Shown here one piece after another: positions 48,577-56,697 of a DNA stretch of 64,000 nt. The DNA is taken from NCBI RefSeq assembly GCF_014205015.1, contig NZ_JACHMO010000001.1:1488001-1552000 (forward strand), given 5' to 3'. The notes below the pieces were generated by a model, which was not told the DNA's origin, made no database searches, and saw nothing but the letters and a program-made list of their open reading frames with translations. Position 1 is the stretch's first letter; each line of letters opens with the position of its first letter. Origin of the DNA: Saccharothrix ecbatanensis. Its GTDB lineage: Bacteria; Actinomycetota; Actinomycetes; Mycobacteriales; Pseudonocardiaceae. The position numbers were made by a program, and so were the translations under genes.

Positions 48577-49766
48577 TGACCTGGCGGTTGACCTGGTGCC
48601 GCGACGGGCACTGGCTGCTGCGGGCCTTCGCCTGCGTCGCGGTGTTCGCCGCACCGCTGGAGGGTTACCTCCTCCAGGCACACGGCCAACTCGCCAAACT
48701 GCCGCCCGCCCTGCTCGTCGTCACGTGGGTCGTGGTGCGGGTGCGTCAACGCCGTGCGCCGGAACCACACCCGGTGCACGCGGTCCTCGCGCTGTTCGCC
48801 GTCGTGCTGCTGGTGTCCTCGGCGTTGCACGCGGGCGGCCCGTACGCGGCGGAGTACCTGCTCCGCTGGCTGCCGTTCCTGCTGGTCACCGTGGTCCTGA
48901 TCGACGTGGTGGCACGCGAGGTGCCGATCCGCGCGATACTCGCGGCCACCGTCGCCGGCGCCGTCGTGGCCGCACTCGGCGGGCTCCACAGCCTCCTCGC
49001 GGCGGGCGAGACGCGGGCGACCGGTCCGCTGGAAGACCCGAACGACCTGGCGTACTTCCTGGTCGCCGCACTGCCGCTGTTGGTCGCCCTCCGCCGCGGA
49101 GTAGTCGTGGCAGCGGTAGTGCTCGTCGCAGCCGCGGCGGCGACGTTCTCCCGGGGCGGCGCACTCGCCCTCACGGCCGTGGTCGCATGGCTGTTGGCCC
49201 GCCGCGCGTTGCCGCTCAAGGCTTTGACGGCCGCCGCGGCGGCGCTGACGGCACTCGGCGTGGCGGCGGTCCTGTTCGCCGGACCGGAGCTGGACCGGGC
49301 GATCAGCGAGAAGTCCCACATCGCCGGGACCAATGTGGACACCCGCGAGCTGCGCTGGCAGGCCGCCGCGCGGATGGTCGCCGACCACCCCGGCCTCGGC
49401 GTCGGACCGGGCGGGTTCCGCGCCGGGTACCCGGCCGCCTCGCACAACGCCGAGATCGACGAGCAGACCCCGGTCGCGCACAGCATGTACCTGGAGGTCG
49501 CGGCGGAACTCGGTGTGCCGGGGTTCGCGCTGTTCGCGGCACTCCTGGCGCTCACCGCCGTCACCAGCGAACGGGTGCGGCGCGTCACGACCGATCCGGT
49601 GCCGATGATCGCGGTCCAGGCGTCTCTGATCGCGGTCGTGGTCGCCTCCACCTTCCTGTCCCAGCAGTACTACCTGCCGTTGTGGTCGCTGGTCGCGGTC
49701 GTGGCCGCGGCCGACCTGCGCCTGAGGAGGACGAGCGACGTTGCGTGTGCTCCACGTGATCAGTGA
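48576..49766 (+). CDS. O-antigen ligase/polymerase-like membrane protein (Wzy_C type)
   Basis: 396 residues from ATG at 48576 (1-bp overlap with the previous stop). About ten to twelve helices; the Wzy_C/WaaL signature region has TGPLEDPNDLAYFLVAALPLLVAL, FSRGGALALTAVVAWLLA, and the periplasmic loop RELRWQAAARMVADHPGLGVGPGGFRAGYPAASHN...HSMYLEVAAELGVPGFALFAALL with the typical G-x-G-P-G-x-F and HS-x-Y-L-E motifs. This is the expected polymerase of a Wzx/Wzy pathway. Its 3' end overlaps the GT4 gene by 26 bp, so translational coupling is strong. Confidence 0.92.
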   Translation: MTWRLTWCRDGHWLLRAFACVAVFAAPLEGYLLQAHGQLAKLPPALLVVTWVVVRVRQRRAPEPHPVHAVLALFAVVLLVSSALHAGGPYAAEYLLRWLPFLLVTVVLIDVVAREVPIRAILAATVAGAVVAALGGLHSLLAAGETRATGPLEDPNDLAYFLVAALPLLVALRRGVVVAAVVLVAAAAATFSRGGALALTAVVAWLLARRALPLKALTAAAAALTALGVAAVLFAGPELDRAISEKSHIAGTNVDTRELRWQAAARMVADHPGLGVGPGGFRAGYPAASHNAEIDEQTPVAHSMYLEVAAELGVPGFALFAALLALTAVTSERVRRVTTDPVPMIAVQASLIAVVVASTFLSQQYYLPLWSLVAVVAAADLRLRRTSDVACAPRDQ

Positions 49767-50811
49767 GATGGGTACCGGCGGGGCCGAAGCCCTGGTCGCC
49801 GGCATGGCCCGATCGGGCACGCAGTTCGGCTGGCAGTCGGCCGTCGCCAGCGGCGGCGGGCACCGGGCCGAGGCGTTGCGCGCGCTCGGCGTGCCGACGT
49901 TCACCGTGCCGGTGGCCGAACGCAAGGCGTCCGGCGTGCTGCGCGCGACCACCGCGACCAAAGCCGCGATCCGCACGTTCCGGCCGGAGGTCGTGCTGGC
50001 GCACAACGTGTCAGCCAGCCTGGTCGCACGGCTCGCCGTGCTGCCGCGCCGACTGCCGCTGCTGACCGTGTTCCACGGCGTGGCGGAGTCCGACTACACC
50101 GGCGCCGCCCGCATCCTCAAACGCACCTCGCGCACGGTCGTCGCGGTGGCCGACGCGACGGCCGACCGACTCCGCGCGGCGGGAGTCGCCGACCCCGTGG
50201 TGATCCCGAACGCCGTGTTCCCCCAGGCGGAACGGGTGAACCGGGCGGCGGTCCGGGCCGTGCACGGCGTCGCGCCCGACGTGCCGGTCGCGCTGTGCCC
50301 GGCCCGGTTGGAACCGCAGAAGCGGCACGACGTGCTGCTGGACGCGTGGGCGAAGCTCGGCGGCGACGCGGTCCTGTGGCTCGCGGGCGACGGCAGCCGC
50401 CGGGACGTGTTGCGCCTGCGTGCGGCCGAGTTGGGCATCCAGGACCGGGTCCGGTTCCTCGGCAACCGCTGCGACGTGCCCGACCTGCTGGCCGCCGCCG
50501 ACGTCACCGTCCTCACCAGCGACTGGGAGGGCATGCCGATCGCGGTGCTGGAATCGCTGGCCGCCGGACGCCCGGTGGTGGCGACCGATGTGGACGGTGT
50601 GCGGCAGGCGCTGGCCGGTGGCGGCGGCATCCTGGTGCCGCGTCGAGACCCGGGCGCGACGGCGGAAGCGTTGCACTCCTTGCTGTTCGACGCCCGCGCA
50701 CGAGCCGAGCTGGGCGAGGCGGGGCGTGAATCGGTGCGGCGGCAGCACGACCCGCGCCTGCTGATGCGGTCCTACGACGAGCTGCTGCGCACCGCGATCG
50801 GAGCGTCATGA
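49741..50811 (+). CDS. GT4-family glycosyltransferase
   Basis: 356 residues starting with TTG/GTG-type codon at 49741 inside the previous gene. The GT-B fold: LRVLHVISEMGTGGAEALVAGMARSG at the start, VVIPNAVFPQAERV, VALCPARLEPQKRHDVLLDAWAKL, VRFLGNRCDVPDLLAAADVTVLTSDWEGMPIAVLESLAAGRPVVATDVDGVRQAL (the EGMPIAVLE block carries the donor E-x7-E motif). It would add a sugar from a nucleotide donor to a lipid-linked oligosaccharide. Linkage and sugar unknown. It overlaps the Wzz-like gene by 4 bp. Confidence 0.92.
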   Translation: MRVLHVISEMGTGGAEALVAGMARSGTQFGWQSAVASGGGHRAEALRALGVPTFTVPVAERKASGVLRATTATKAAIRTFRPEVVLAHNVSASLVARLAVLPRRLPLLTVFHGVAESDYTGAARILKRTSRTVVAVADATADRLRAAGVADPVVIPNAVFPQAERVNRAAVRAVHGVAPDVPVALCPARLEPQKRHDVLLDAWAKLGGDAVLWLAGDGSRRDVLRLRAAELGIQDRVRFLGNRCDVPDLLAAADVTVLTSDWEGMPIAVLESLAAGRPVVATDVDGVRQALAGGGGILVPRRDPGATAEALHSLLFDARARAELGEAGRESVRRQHDPRLLMRSYDELLRTAIGAS

Positions 50812-51686
50812 GGCTGCCGGGCCTACCGCTGAGAATCAGCCTCGGCGTCGCGCTGCTGGTCGCCGTGGTGGTGCTGATCGTGGTCGAGATGCGTGGCGAG
50901 GAGTACCAGAGCCGGGTTGGCCTGCTGGCCGTGGCGAGCGACAACTCCGCCGAATCGGGTCACGCCCGGTACGGCGAGGTCGTCGCCCTCTCGCTGCCCG
51001 CGCTGGTCGAGGTGTCGCGCAGCCCGTCCGTGCTGCGCGCTCCGGCGCAGGAGCTGGGCACCACGATCGACGACCTGGCCCGCCGCGTGTCGGTGGAGCT
51101 GGTGCCCGCGTCCGGTCTGGCCCGGCTGTCCGTGCGCGCGCCGACCGCTGACGAGGCCGCGCAGGCCGCGACCCGGATCGCGCAGGCCGTGGTGGACGTC
51201 GACCTGCTCGCGCCCGCCGCCCGGCTGCGGGTGCTAGACCGACCCGAGACCACGCGGACCGCACCCGACCGGCCGTTGGCGTCCGGTCTCGCACTGGTCG
51301 GCGGGGTGATCGCGGGCCTCGCCGCGTACGCCGTCGCCCACCTGCGCCGGACCCGTCCCGCTGACCAGGTCCGGGCGGCGTTGACGGCCGGTGGCGTGCG
51401 GCACCCGGTCGCGGTCCTGCCCGACGACGACCCCGGTCTGGCGCAACGGCTCGCGGTGCTGTGCGAGGCGTCGGCACGGCCTGCGCGCGTGGTGGCCGTG
51501 GTCCCGGAACTGATCGCACGTGCCGACGAGTTGGCGGCCGAACTGCCGGACAAGACCGGTGAGCCCGGTGACGGTGACGCGGTGATCGCGGTCGTGCCGG
51601 CGGACAGCAGGCGACAGGACGAGTTGGCGACCGTGGTCGGCGCGCTGCCGGCCGTGGCGACGGTGGTGGCGGTGGTGATGTGTTGA
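50808..51686 (+). CDS. Wzz/YveK-like polysaccharide co-polymerase (chain-length) protein
   Basis: 292 residues with an N-terminal helix (~10-28) and a second one (~158-178: LASGLALVGGVIAGLAAYAVAHLRR) enclosing an extracellular helical region (~32-155) as in Wzz/chain-length proteins (EYQSRVGLLAV, SLPALVEVSRSPSVLRAPAQELGTTIDDLARRVSVELVPASGLARLSVRA). The C-terminal cytoplasmic part (~185-292) resembles a degenerate BY-kinase (VVAVVPELIAR, VIAVVPADSRRQDELATVVGAL) without visible Walker A. It probably sets polymer length together with the Wzy-like protein. It overlaps neighbours by 4 and 7 bp. Confidence 0.82.
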   Translation: MRLPGLPLRISLGVALLVAVVVLIVVEMRGEEYQSRVGLLAVASDNSAESGHARYGEVVALSLPALVEVSRSPSVLRAPAQELGTTIDDLARRVSVELVPASGLARLSVRAPTADEAAQAATRIAQAVVDVDLLAPAARLRVLDRPETTRTAPDRPLASGLALVGGVIAGLAAYAVAHLRRTRPADQVRAALTAGGVRHPVAVLPDDDPGLAQRLAVLCEASARPARVVAVVPELIARADELAAELPDKTGEPGDGDAVIAVVPADSRRQDELATVVGALPAVATVVAVVMC

Positions 51687-52945
51687 CTTCGGTGAAGCCT
51701 CGCTTGGGTAAGCGATCCGGCCTCGCGGCCGTGGTGGCGCTCGTAGGCGCGGTGGCCGCGTGGCGGGCGCTGCGACCGTCGTGGGAGGTGCCGCTGCCGA
51801 CCCGGGCGAACCTGCCCGAGGAACGAATGCAGGACTTCAGGGACGCGCTGTACTTCCCGATCCGCGAGTTCCTGGCCGGCGGCAACCCGTACCACCCGGC
51901 GACGATGTTCGAGCACTGGCCGGTGCGGCAGAACTTCAACCTCTACCAGCCGTACCACCTGCTGCTGCACGCGCCGTTCGCGCTGCCGGGGTACCGGGTG
52001 GGCGCGGTGGCGTTCGCGCTGGCGTCGCTGGTGTTGCTGATCGCGCTGGCCGTGCTGGCGGCGGGACGGCTGCGCCCGCACGTGCCGGTGGCGCTCGGCA
52101 CGGCGGTGATCGCGACGCTGCTGGTGCTCAGCCAGGTCGGCAAGGCGCAGCTGTACGTCGGCCAGGTGAACCCGCTGATCGCGCTCGGCGCGGCGGGTGC
52201 GCTGCTGGCCCGGCGGGACGCGCCGAAGTGGGCGGCGATCGCGTTGGCGTTCGCCTGGCTCAAGCCCCAGTTCGGCCTGCCGCTGGCGGTCCTGCTGTTC
52301 GTGCGCGGGTCGCGGCGGGTGGCGTTGGCCGGCACGGCGATCGCGGCGGTGGCGAGCCTGGTCGTCGTGGTGCCGCTGATCGTGCGCGGTGGCGGGGTCG
52401 GGCCGTTCCTGGACGTGATCGCGGCGAACCTGTCGCACGCCAACCAGACCGCGTACGGCGCGGTGGACTCGATGACCGCGCAGCGGGTCGACTTCGCGGC
52501 AGTGTTCTACCGGGTCACCGGGTGGCTGCCGAACGGCGCGGAACTGCTGGCGCTGATCGGTGTGCCGGCGGTGAGCGCGGTGCTCGTGAAGCGGCTGGAC
52601 CAGATGGGTCAGCCGGCCGCGGCGGACCTGCTGACGTGCCTCGCGGTGGTGGTCGCCGTGGTCCACCAGCCGGGCGACGTGCTGATCGCCGTGCCGTCGT
52701 TGGCGGCGGTGGGTGTCGTGTGGTGGAAGCGCCGGTGTGAACGTGACTGGCGGCTCGGGCTGTCCGCGGTGCTGCTCCTGGTTCCCTTTGCGCACTTGCA
52801 CTTCGTCAACGTGGCGATTCGAGACCTGCTGGGCACGCGGGTCGACGTGACGGTCGACGGTGTCGCGGTCGTGGCGGCGTGGCTGCTGTTGGTGGTTTTC
52901 GCGGCTACCCGTCGTTGCTCGCGCGTCGGCACGGTGCGGGTGTGA
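51680..52945 (+). CDS. GT87-family (DUF2029-like) membrane glycosyltransferase
   Basis: 421 residues from GTG at 51680 (or TTG 51683). About ten helices; the first loop has the catalytic-type Asp in MQDFRDALYFPIREFLAGGNPYHPATMF, as in mycobacterial polyprenol-phosphate-mannose-dependent mannosyltransferases (GT-C fold). LSQVGKAQLYVGQVNPLIALGAAGALLARRDAPKWAAIALAFAWLKPQFGLPLAVLLFVRG is the typical later block (GQVN and KPQ). It would use a polyprenol-phosphate sugar at the outer face. Acts either in the polymer or in cell-envelope glycan decoration. Confidence 0.88.
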   Translation: MLTSVKPRLGKRSGLAAVVALVGAVAAWRALRPSWEVPLPTRANLPEERMQDFRDALYFPIREFLAGGNPYHPATMFEHWPVRQNFNLYQPYHLLLHAPFALPGYRVGAVAFALASLVLLIALAVLAAGRLRPHVPVALGTAVIATLLVLSQVGKAQLYVGQVNPLIALGAAGALLARRDAPKWAAIALAFAWLKPQFGLPLAVLLFVRGSRRVALAGTAIAAVASLVVVVPLIVRGGGVGPFLDVIAANLSHANQTAYGAVDSMTAQRVDFAAVFYRVTGWLPNGAELLALIGVPAVSAVLVKRLDQMGQPAAADLLTCLAVVVAVVHQPGDVLIAVPSLAAVGVVWWKRRCERDWRLGLSAVLLLVPFAHLHFVNVAIRDLLGTRVDVTVDGVAVVAAWLLLVVFAATRRCSRVGTVRV

Positions 52946-54363
52946 CGGCGGTAGGTCAGCGGGCCGTCCGCGGCTCGCTGTGGCTGTTCCTGGTCAACCT
53001 GGTCGGCAAGGGCACCCAGATGGGCGTCACGCTGGTGCTGGCCGCGTTCCTCACGTCCGAGGGCCTGGGGCTGGTGGCGCTCGCGGTGGCGCTGGTGAAC
53101 ATCGGTCAGGTCGTCCAGTCGATGGGCGTCTACGACGTGGTCAGCCGCACGGACCGGGACCCGCGCCGGGTGGCGGGGACGTTGCTCGTGCTCAGCGCGG
53201 GTGTCGGTGTGGTGCTGGCCCTGGGTTTGGTGCTCGCGGCGGACGGGATCGCGCGGGCGTTGGACGCTCCCGACGTCGCGCCCATGGTCCGGCTGGCGGC
53301 GCTGAGCCTGCCGTTCTCGGCGGTGGCCGGGGTGCAGATGGGGCTGCTGCACCGGGACCTGGACTTCCGCCGTCGCCTGCTGCCGGACGCGGGCGGCGCG
53401 GTGCTCGGCGCGATCGTGACGATCGTCCTCGCGGTGGTGGGCGCCGGGCCGTACGCGCTGGTCATCGGTCTGTTGTGCACAGCCGTGGCCCAGCCCGTGC
53501 TCGGTGTGGTGGTCGGGGTTCGGGTGCGTCCGGTGTGGGACGCGGGTGCGGCGGCCGAGGCGTTGCGGTGGATCGCGGTGGTCGGGCCGGGCGCGCTGGT
53601 GGCCGTGCTGCTGATCAACGTGGACTACCTGGCGATCGCCCGGGTGCACGGGCCGGAGGCGGTCGGCGTGTACTCGTTGGCGTACCGGATCGCGTGGGTG
53701 CCGTACATCCTCGTGGCGGTGGTGCTCGGCGGTGTGGTGCTTCCGTTGTGCGCGCGGATGATCCGTGACGGTCAGGAACTGTCCGATGTGGTCGGACGGT
53801 TCACGGTGGCCGTGCTGGCGGTGACCGGTGGCCTGTACGCGGTGACGGCGGCGTTGGCGGACCGGGTCGTGGTGTTCGGCGCGCGGTGGTCCGAGGCGGC
53901 GGCGCCGTTGGCGCTGCTGTGCCTGTACGGCTTGGGGATCAGCCTGCTGCACGTCTGGTACCAGGTGCTCAAGGCGGCCGGGCACGCCCGCCGTTACCTG
54001 GCGTTGGAGGCGACCCACCTGGTGCTGCTGGTCGGCGGGCTGCTGGCGTTCACCCGGCACGGTGTGGTGGCGGTCGCGCTGGTCCAGCTCACGACCGCGT
54101 GGGTGGTGGTGCCGTGCACGTGGCGTGCGTTGGCCCGGCGTGGGCTCGGCCCGCCGTTGACGGCGCTGGCGAAGGGTGCGGCGGGGGTGGTGCTGGCGGC
54201 GGGGTGTTGTGCGGCGGTGGCGTCGCTGCTCGGTGACGTGTTCGGGCCGCCCGGCTCGGTGGTGGGCGTGCTGGCCGAGGGGGCTGTGTTGGCGGTGGTC
54301 TGCGGTGTGGTCGTGCTGGCGGCGAACCGGGAGGTGGTGCGGCGGTGGAGGTCGTGCACGTGA
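52942..54363 (+). CDS. Wzx-like oligosaccharide flippase (MOP superfamily)
   Basis: 473 residues from GTG at 52942 (4-bp overlap); the longer frame from 52879 lies in the previous gene. About 12-14 helices starting GSLWLFLVNLVGKGTQMGVTLVLAAFLTSEGLGLVALAVALVNIGQVVQSMGVYDVV, with MGLLHRDLDFRRRLLPDAGGAV and ALLINVDYLAIARVHGPEAVGVYSLAYRIAWVP as in polysaccharide-synthesis flippases. It moves the undecaprenyl-linked repeat unit to the outside. Its 3' end overlaps the next GT4 gene by 19 bp. Confidence 0.9.
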   Translation: MTAVGQRAVRGSLWLFLVNLVGKGTQMGVTLVLAAFLTSEGLGLVALAVALVNIGQVVQSMGVYDVVSRTDRDPRRVAGTLLVLSAGVGVVLALGLVLAADGIARALDAPDVAPMVRLAALSLPFSAVAGVQMGLLHRDLDFRRRLLPDAGGAVLGAIVTIVLAVVGAGPYALVIGLLCTAVAQPVLGVVVGVRVRPVWDAGAAAEALRWIAVVGPGALVAVLLINVDYLAIARVHGPEAVGVYSLAYRIAWVPYILVAVVLGGVVLPLCARMIRDGQELSDVVGRFTVAVLAVTGGLYAVTAALADRVVVFGARWSEAAAPLALLCLYGLGISLLHVWYQVLKAAGHARRYLALEATHLVLLVGGLLAFTRHGVVAVALVQLTTAWVVVPCTWRALARRGLGPPLTALAKGAAGVVLAAGCCAAVASLLGDVFGPPGSVVGVLAEGAVLAVVCGVVVLAANREVVRRWRSCT

Positions 54364-55433
54364 GCCAGCCCGTGACGGCGGGTGTGGCGTCGGTGGTGCT
54401 GGAGTTGGCCGAGGCGCAACGGGCGCTGGGGTGGTCGGTGGCCGTCGTGTGCCCGCCCGGTCCGCTCGCCGAACGGGCGCGAGGGCTGGGGGTAGAGGTG
54501 CGTGAGTGGCCGGCGGGTCGGCAGCCCGGCATCGGGACGGTCGCGGAGGTGGTGCGGCTGCGGCGGATCCTGCGCGATCTCGCGCCGGACGTCGTGCACC
54601 TGCACAGCTCCAAAGCCGGTCTGGTCGGGCGGCTGGCGGTGCGGGGGCGGCGGCCGACGTTGTTCCAGCCGCACCTGTGGTCGTTCCAGACCGCTACCGG
54701 CGTGGTGGCGCGTGCGTCCCGGGCGTGGGAACGGCTGGGGTCTCGGTGGACGCACCAGCTCGTGTGCGTGAGCGACGACGAACTGGCGGTCGGACGGGCC
54801 GCCGGCGTGGCAGGGCCGGCGGAAGTCGTGTGCAACGGCGTGGACGTCGACCGGCTGCGCCCCTCGGATCGGGTCGCCGCGCGGTGGCGGTTGGGGCTGC
54901 CGGACGTGCCCACGGTGGTGTGCGTGGGTCGGCTCGCGCCGCTGAAGGGGCAGGACCAGCTGCTCGCGGCGTGGCCGGAGGTGCGGGCGAACGTGCCGGA
55001 CGCGCGGTTGGTGCTGGTGGGTGACGGACCGATGGGCGAGCGGTGGCGGGCGGACTGCGACGACGAGTCGGTGCGGTGGTGGGGGCACGACGACGCGGTC
55101 GCCGACTTCTACGCCGCCGCCGACGTGGTCGTGCTGCCGTCACGGGCGGAGGGGATGGCGTTGGTGCCGTTGGAGGCGATGGCGTGCGGGCGTTCCGTGG
55201 TGGCGTTCGACGTCAGCGGGGTGCGGCAGAGCGTCGGTGAGGCCGGTGCGGTGGTGCCGGACGGTGACGTCACGGCGTTGGCCGACGCGGTCGTGGCGCG
55301 GCTCCTCGATCCCGCGCTGGCCGAGCGTGAGGGTGCGCGAGGGCGGCGGCGGGTGGAGCTGTTGTTCGACCGGCGGCAGGTGGCCGACCAGATCGCGACC
55401 CTGGTGGACAAGCTCGTGGTGGGTGCCCGGTGA
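54345..55433 (+). CDS. GT4-family glycosyltransferase
   Basis: 362 residues starting within the flippase gene. Start MEVVHVSQPVTAGVASVVLELAEAQRALGWSVAVVCPPGPL, acceptor half with VVHLHSSKAGLVGRLAVRGRRPTLFQPHLWSF, then VVCNGVDVDRLRP and donor half VVCVGRLAPLKGQDQLLAAWPEV ... VVVLPSRAEGMALVPLEAMACGRSVVAFDVSGVRQSV with the E-x7-E donor site. A typical undecaprenyl-PP-oligosaccharide extending enzyme. Donor unknown. It overlaps the next GT4 gene by 4 bp. Confidence 0.93.
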   Translation: MEVVHVSQPVTAGVASVVLELAEAQRALGWSVAVVCPPGPLAERARGLGVEVREWPAGRQPGIGTVAEVVRLRRILRDLAPDVVHLHSSKAGLVGRLAVRGRRPTLFQPHLWSFQTATGVVARASRAWERLGSRWTHQLVCVSDDELAVGRAAGVAGPAEVVCNGVDVDRLRPSDRVAARWRLGLPDVPTVVCVGRLAPLKGQDQLLAAWPEVRANVPDARLVLVGDGPMGERWRADCDDESVRWWGHDDAVADFYAAADVVVLPSRAEGMALVPLEAMACGRSVVAFDVSGVRQSVGEAGAVVPDGDVTALADAVVARLLDPALAEREGARGRRRVELLFDRRQVADQIATLVDKLVVGAR

Positions 55434-56542
55434 CCCGGCTGCGGATCGCGTACCTGCTGACGCAGGACAGCGGGGGACCGGTGGACGTCACCGTCCGGCT
55501 GGCGCGGGCGTTGCTGGCGACCGGTGAGGCGGACGTGCGGGTGTTCGGCCCGGTGCCGCGCCGGGGTGCGGAGGCGGTGGCCGGGTACCACGAGCACGTG
55601 GAGGTCGGCGACAAGGCGGACGTGCGTGCGGGGCGGCGGGCGAGGACGGCGTTGCGGGCGTGGGAGCCGGACGTCGTGCACGCGCAGGACCGGCGGGCCG
55701 GGCTTGTGGTATCGGCGCTTCGTTTGCGGCACAAGGTGATCCAGACCTATCACGGTGTGCCGGATGACGTGGGGGAGGCGTGGTTCCGGGGCGTTCCGGG
55801 TGCCGCGCGGCCCTCCGCTTACACGCGGACCGTGCTGGCGGCTGATGCCATGGTGGCGCGTGCCGTGCACCGGACGGTCGTGCCCGCGCGGGAGATGGGC
55901 CGGTTCCTGGCGACTCGGCTGCGGGTGCCGTCGAACCGGGTGACGCACATCGACAACTGCGTCGAGCCCGCGCACGTCCACCTGCCGGTCGGTCCGGTGC
56001 GGCGGCTGGTGTTCGTCGGCCTGCTGGTGGACCGCAAGGGGTTGGCGACGTTGCTGGCGGCGTTGGCGCGGCCGGGGGTGATGCCGGCGGACGCCACGTT
56101 GACCGTTGTGGGTGACGGTCCGGAGCGGGCGAGGGTGGAGGAGCTGGCGCGTGCGTTGGGTGGCCGGGTGACGTTCCTGGGGTTCAGGGCCGATGTGCCG
56201 GACTTGCTGCGGCACCACGATGCACTGGTGCTGCCGTCCACGATGGAGCAGCAGCCTTTGGTGGTGGCCGAGGCGATGGCGGCAGGCAAACCGGTCGTGG
56301 CGACGGACACCGGTGGGGTGGCCGACATGCTGGGTTATCCGGGTAACGGTGCCGCGCTGGCCGCGCCGGGCGACATCGACCAACTGGCCGCGCGGTTGCG
56401 CGAGTTGTTCGCCGACCCGGACCCGGCACTCATTGGAAAGCGGCTCGCCGAACGGGCACAGGAACGCTTCGCCCCGGACGTATGCGCCCGCCACCACCTC
56501 ACCCTCTACCGCGAACTCACGGGTCGGGGGCCGGCGGTGTAG
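55430..56542 (+). CDS. GT4-family glycosyltransferase, last gene of the EPS operon
   Basis: 370 residues, GTG start in a 4-bp overlap. Start RIAYLLTQDSGGPVDVTVRLARALLATGEADVRVFGP, then VIQTYHGVPDDVGEAWFRG, RVTHIDNCVEPAHV, RLVFVGLLVDRKGLATLLAALARPGV, and DLLRHHDALVLPSTMEQQPLVVAEAMAAGKPVVATDTGGVADML with the EQQPLVVAE donor block. The protein adds another sugar to the repeat unit; sugar unknown. Transcription may end in the 155-bp spacer before the convergent hydrolase gene, which contains short repeats. Confidence 0.92.
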   Translation: MTRLRIAYLLTQDSGGPVDVTVRLARALLATGEADVRVFGPVPRRGAEAVAGYHEHVEVGDKADVRAGRRARTALRAWEPDVVHAQDRRAGLVVSALRLRHKVIQTYHGVPDDVGEAWFRGVPGAARPSAYTRTVLAADAMVARAVHRTVVPAREMGRFLATRLRVPSNRVTHIDNCVEPAHVHLPVGPVRRLVFVGLLVDRKGLATLLAALARPGVMPADATLTVVGDGPERARVEELARALGGRVTFLGFRADVPDLLRHHDALVLPSTMEQQPLVVAEAMAAGKPVVATDTGGVADMLGYPGNGAALAAPGDIDQLAARLRELFADPDPALIGKRLAERAQERFAPDVCARHHLTLYRELTGRGPAV

Positions 56543-56566
56543 TGGTGTTGAACGCTGAGGTCCGCC

Positions 56567-56620
56567 GGCGCAGGGTGTGTCGGATGGGTTGGGCGGGAGC
56601 TGGCGGCGCAGGGTGCGTCG
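56567..56620 (+). repeat. Direct repeat in spacer after the EPS operon
   Basis: GGCGCAGGGTGTGTCG (56567-56582) and GGCGCAGGGTGCGTCG (56605-56620) are 38 bp apart and differ at one base. Further degenerate GCGYCGAACGC units follow (~56617-56665). The spacer has no ORF worth naming. It may fold as a terminator; this is uncertain. Confidence 0.4.
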
Positions 56621-56697
56621 AACGCACCTGGGTTCCGGTGGTGCGGGGCGCGCCGAACGCGCAGCGCCGGAGCCAGCGGTCTAGGAGCGCGTCGAAC

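Noticed and set aside
48303..54060. Several long minus-strand frames across the EPS operon (48303-50006, 50960-52801, 52609-54060)
   Set aside because: Low-complexity Arg/His/Pro translations opposite conserved plus-strand genes in a tightly overlapping operon.
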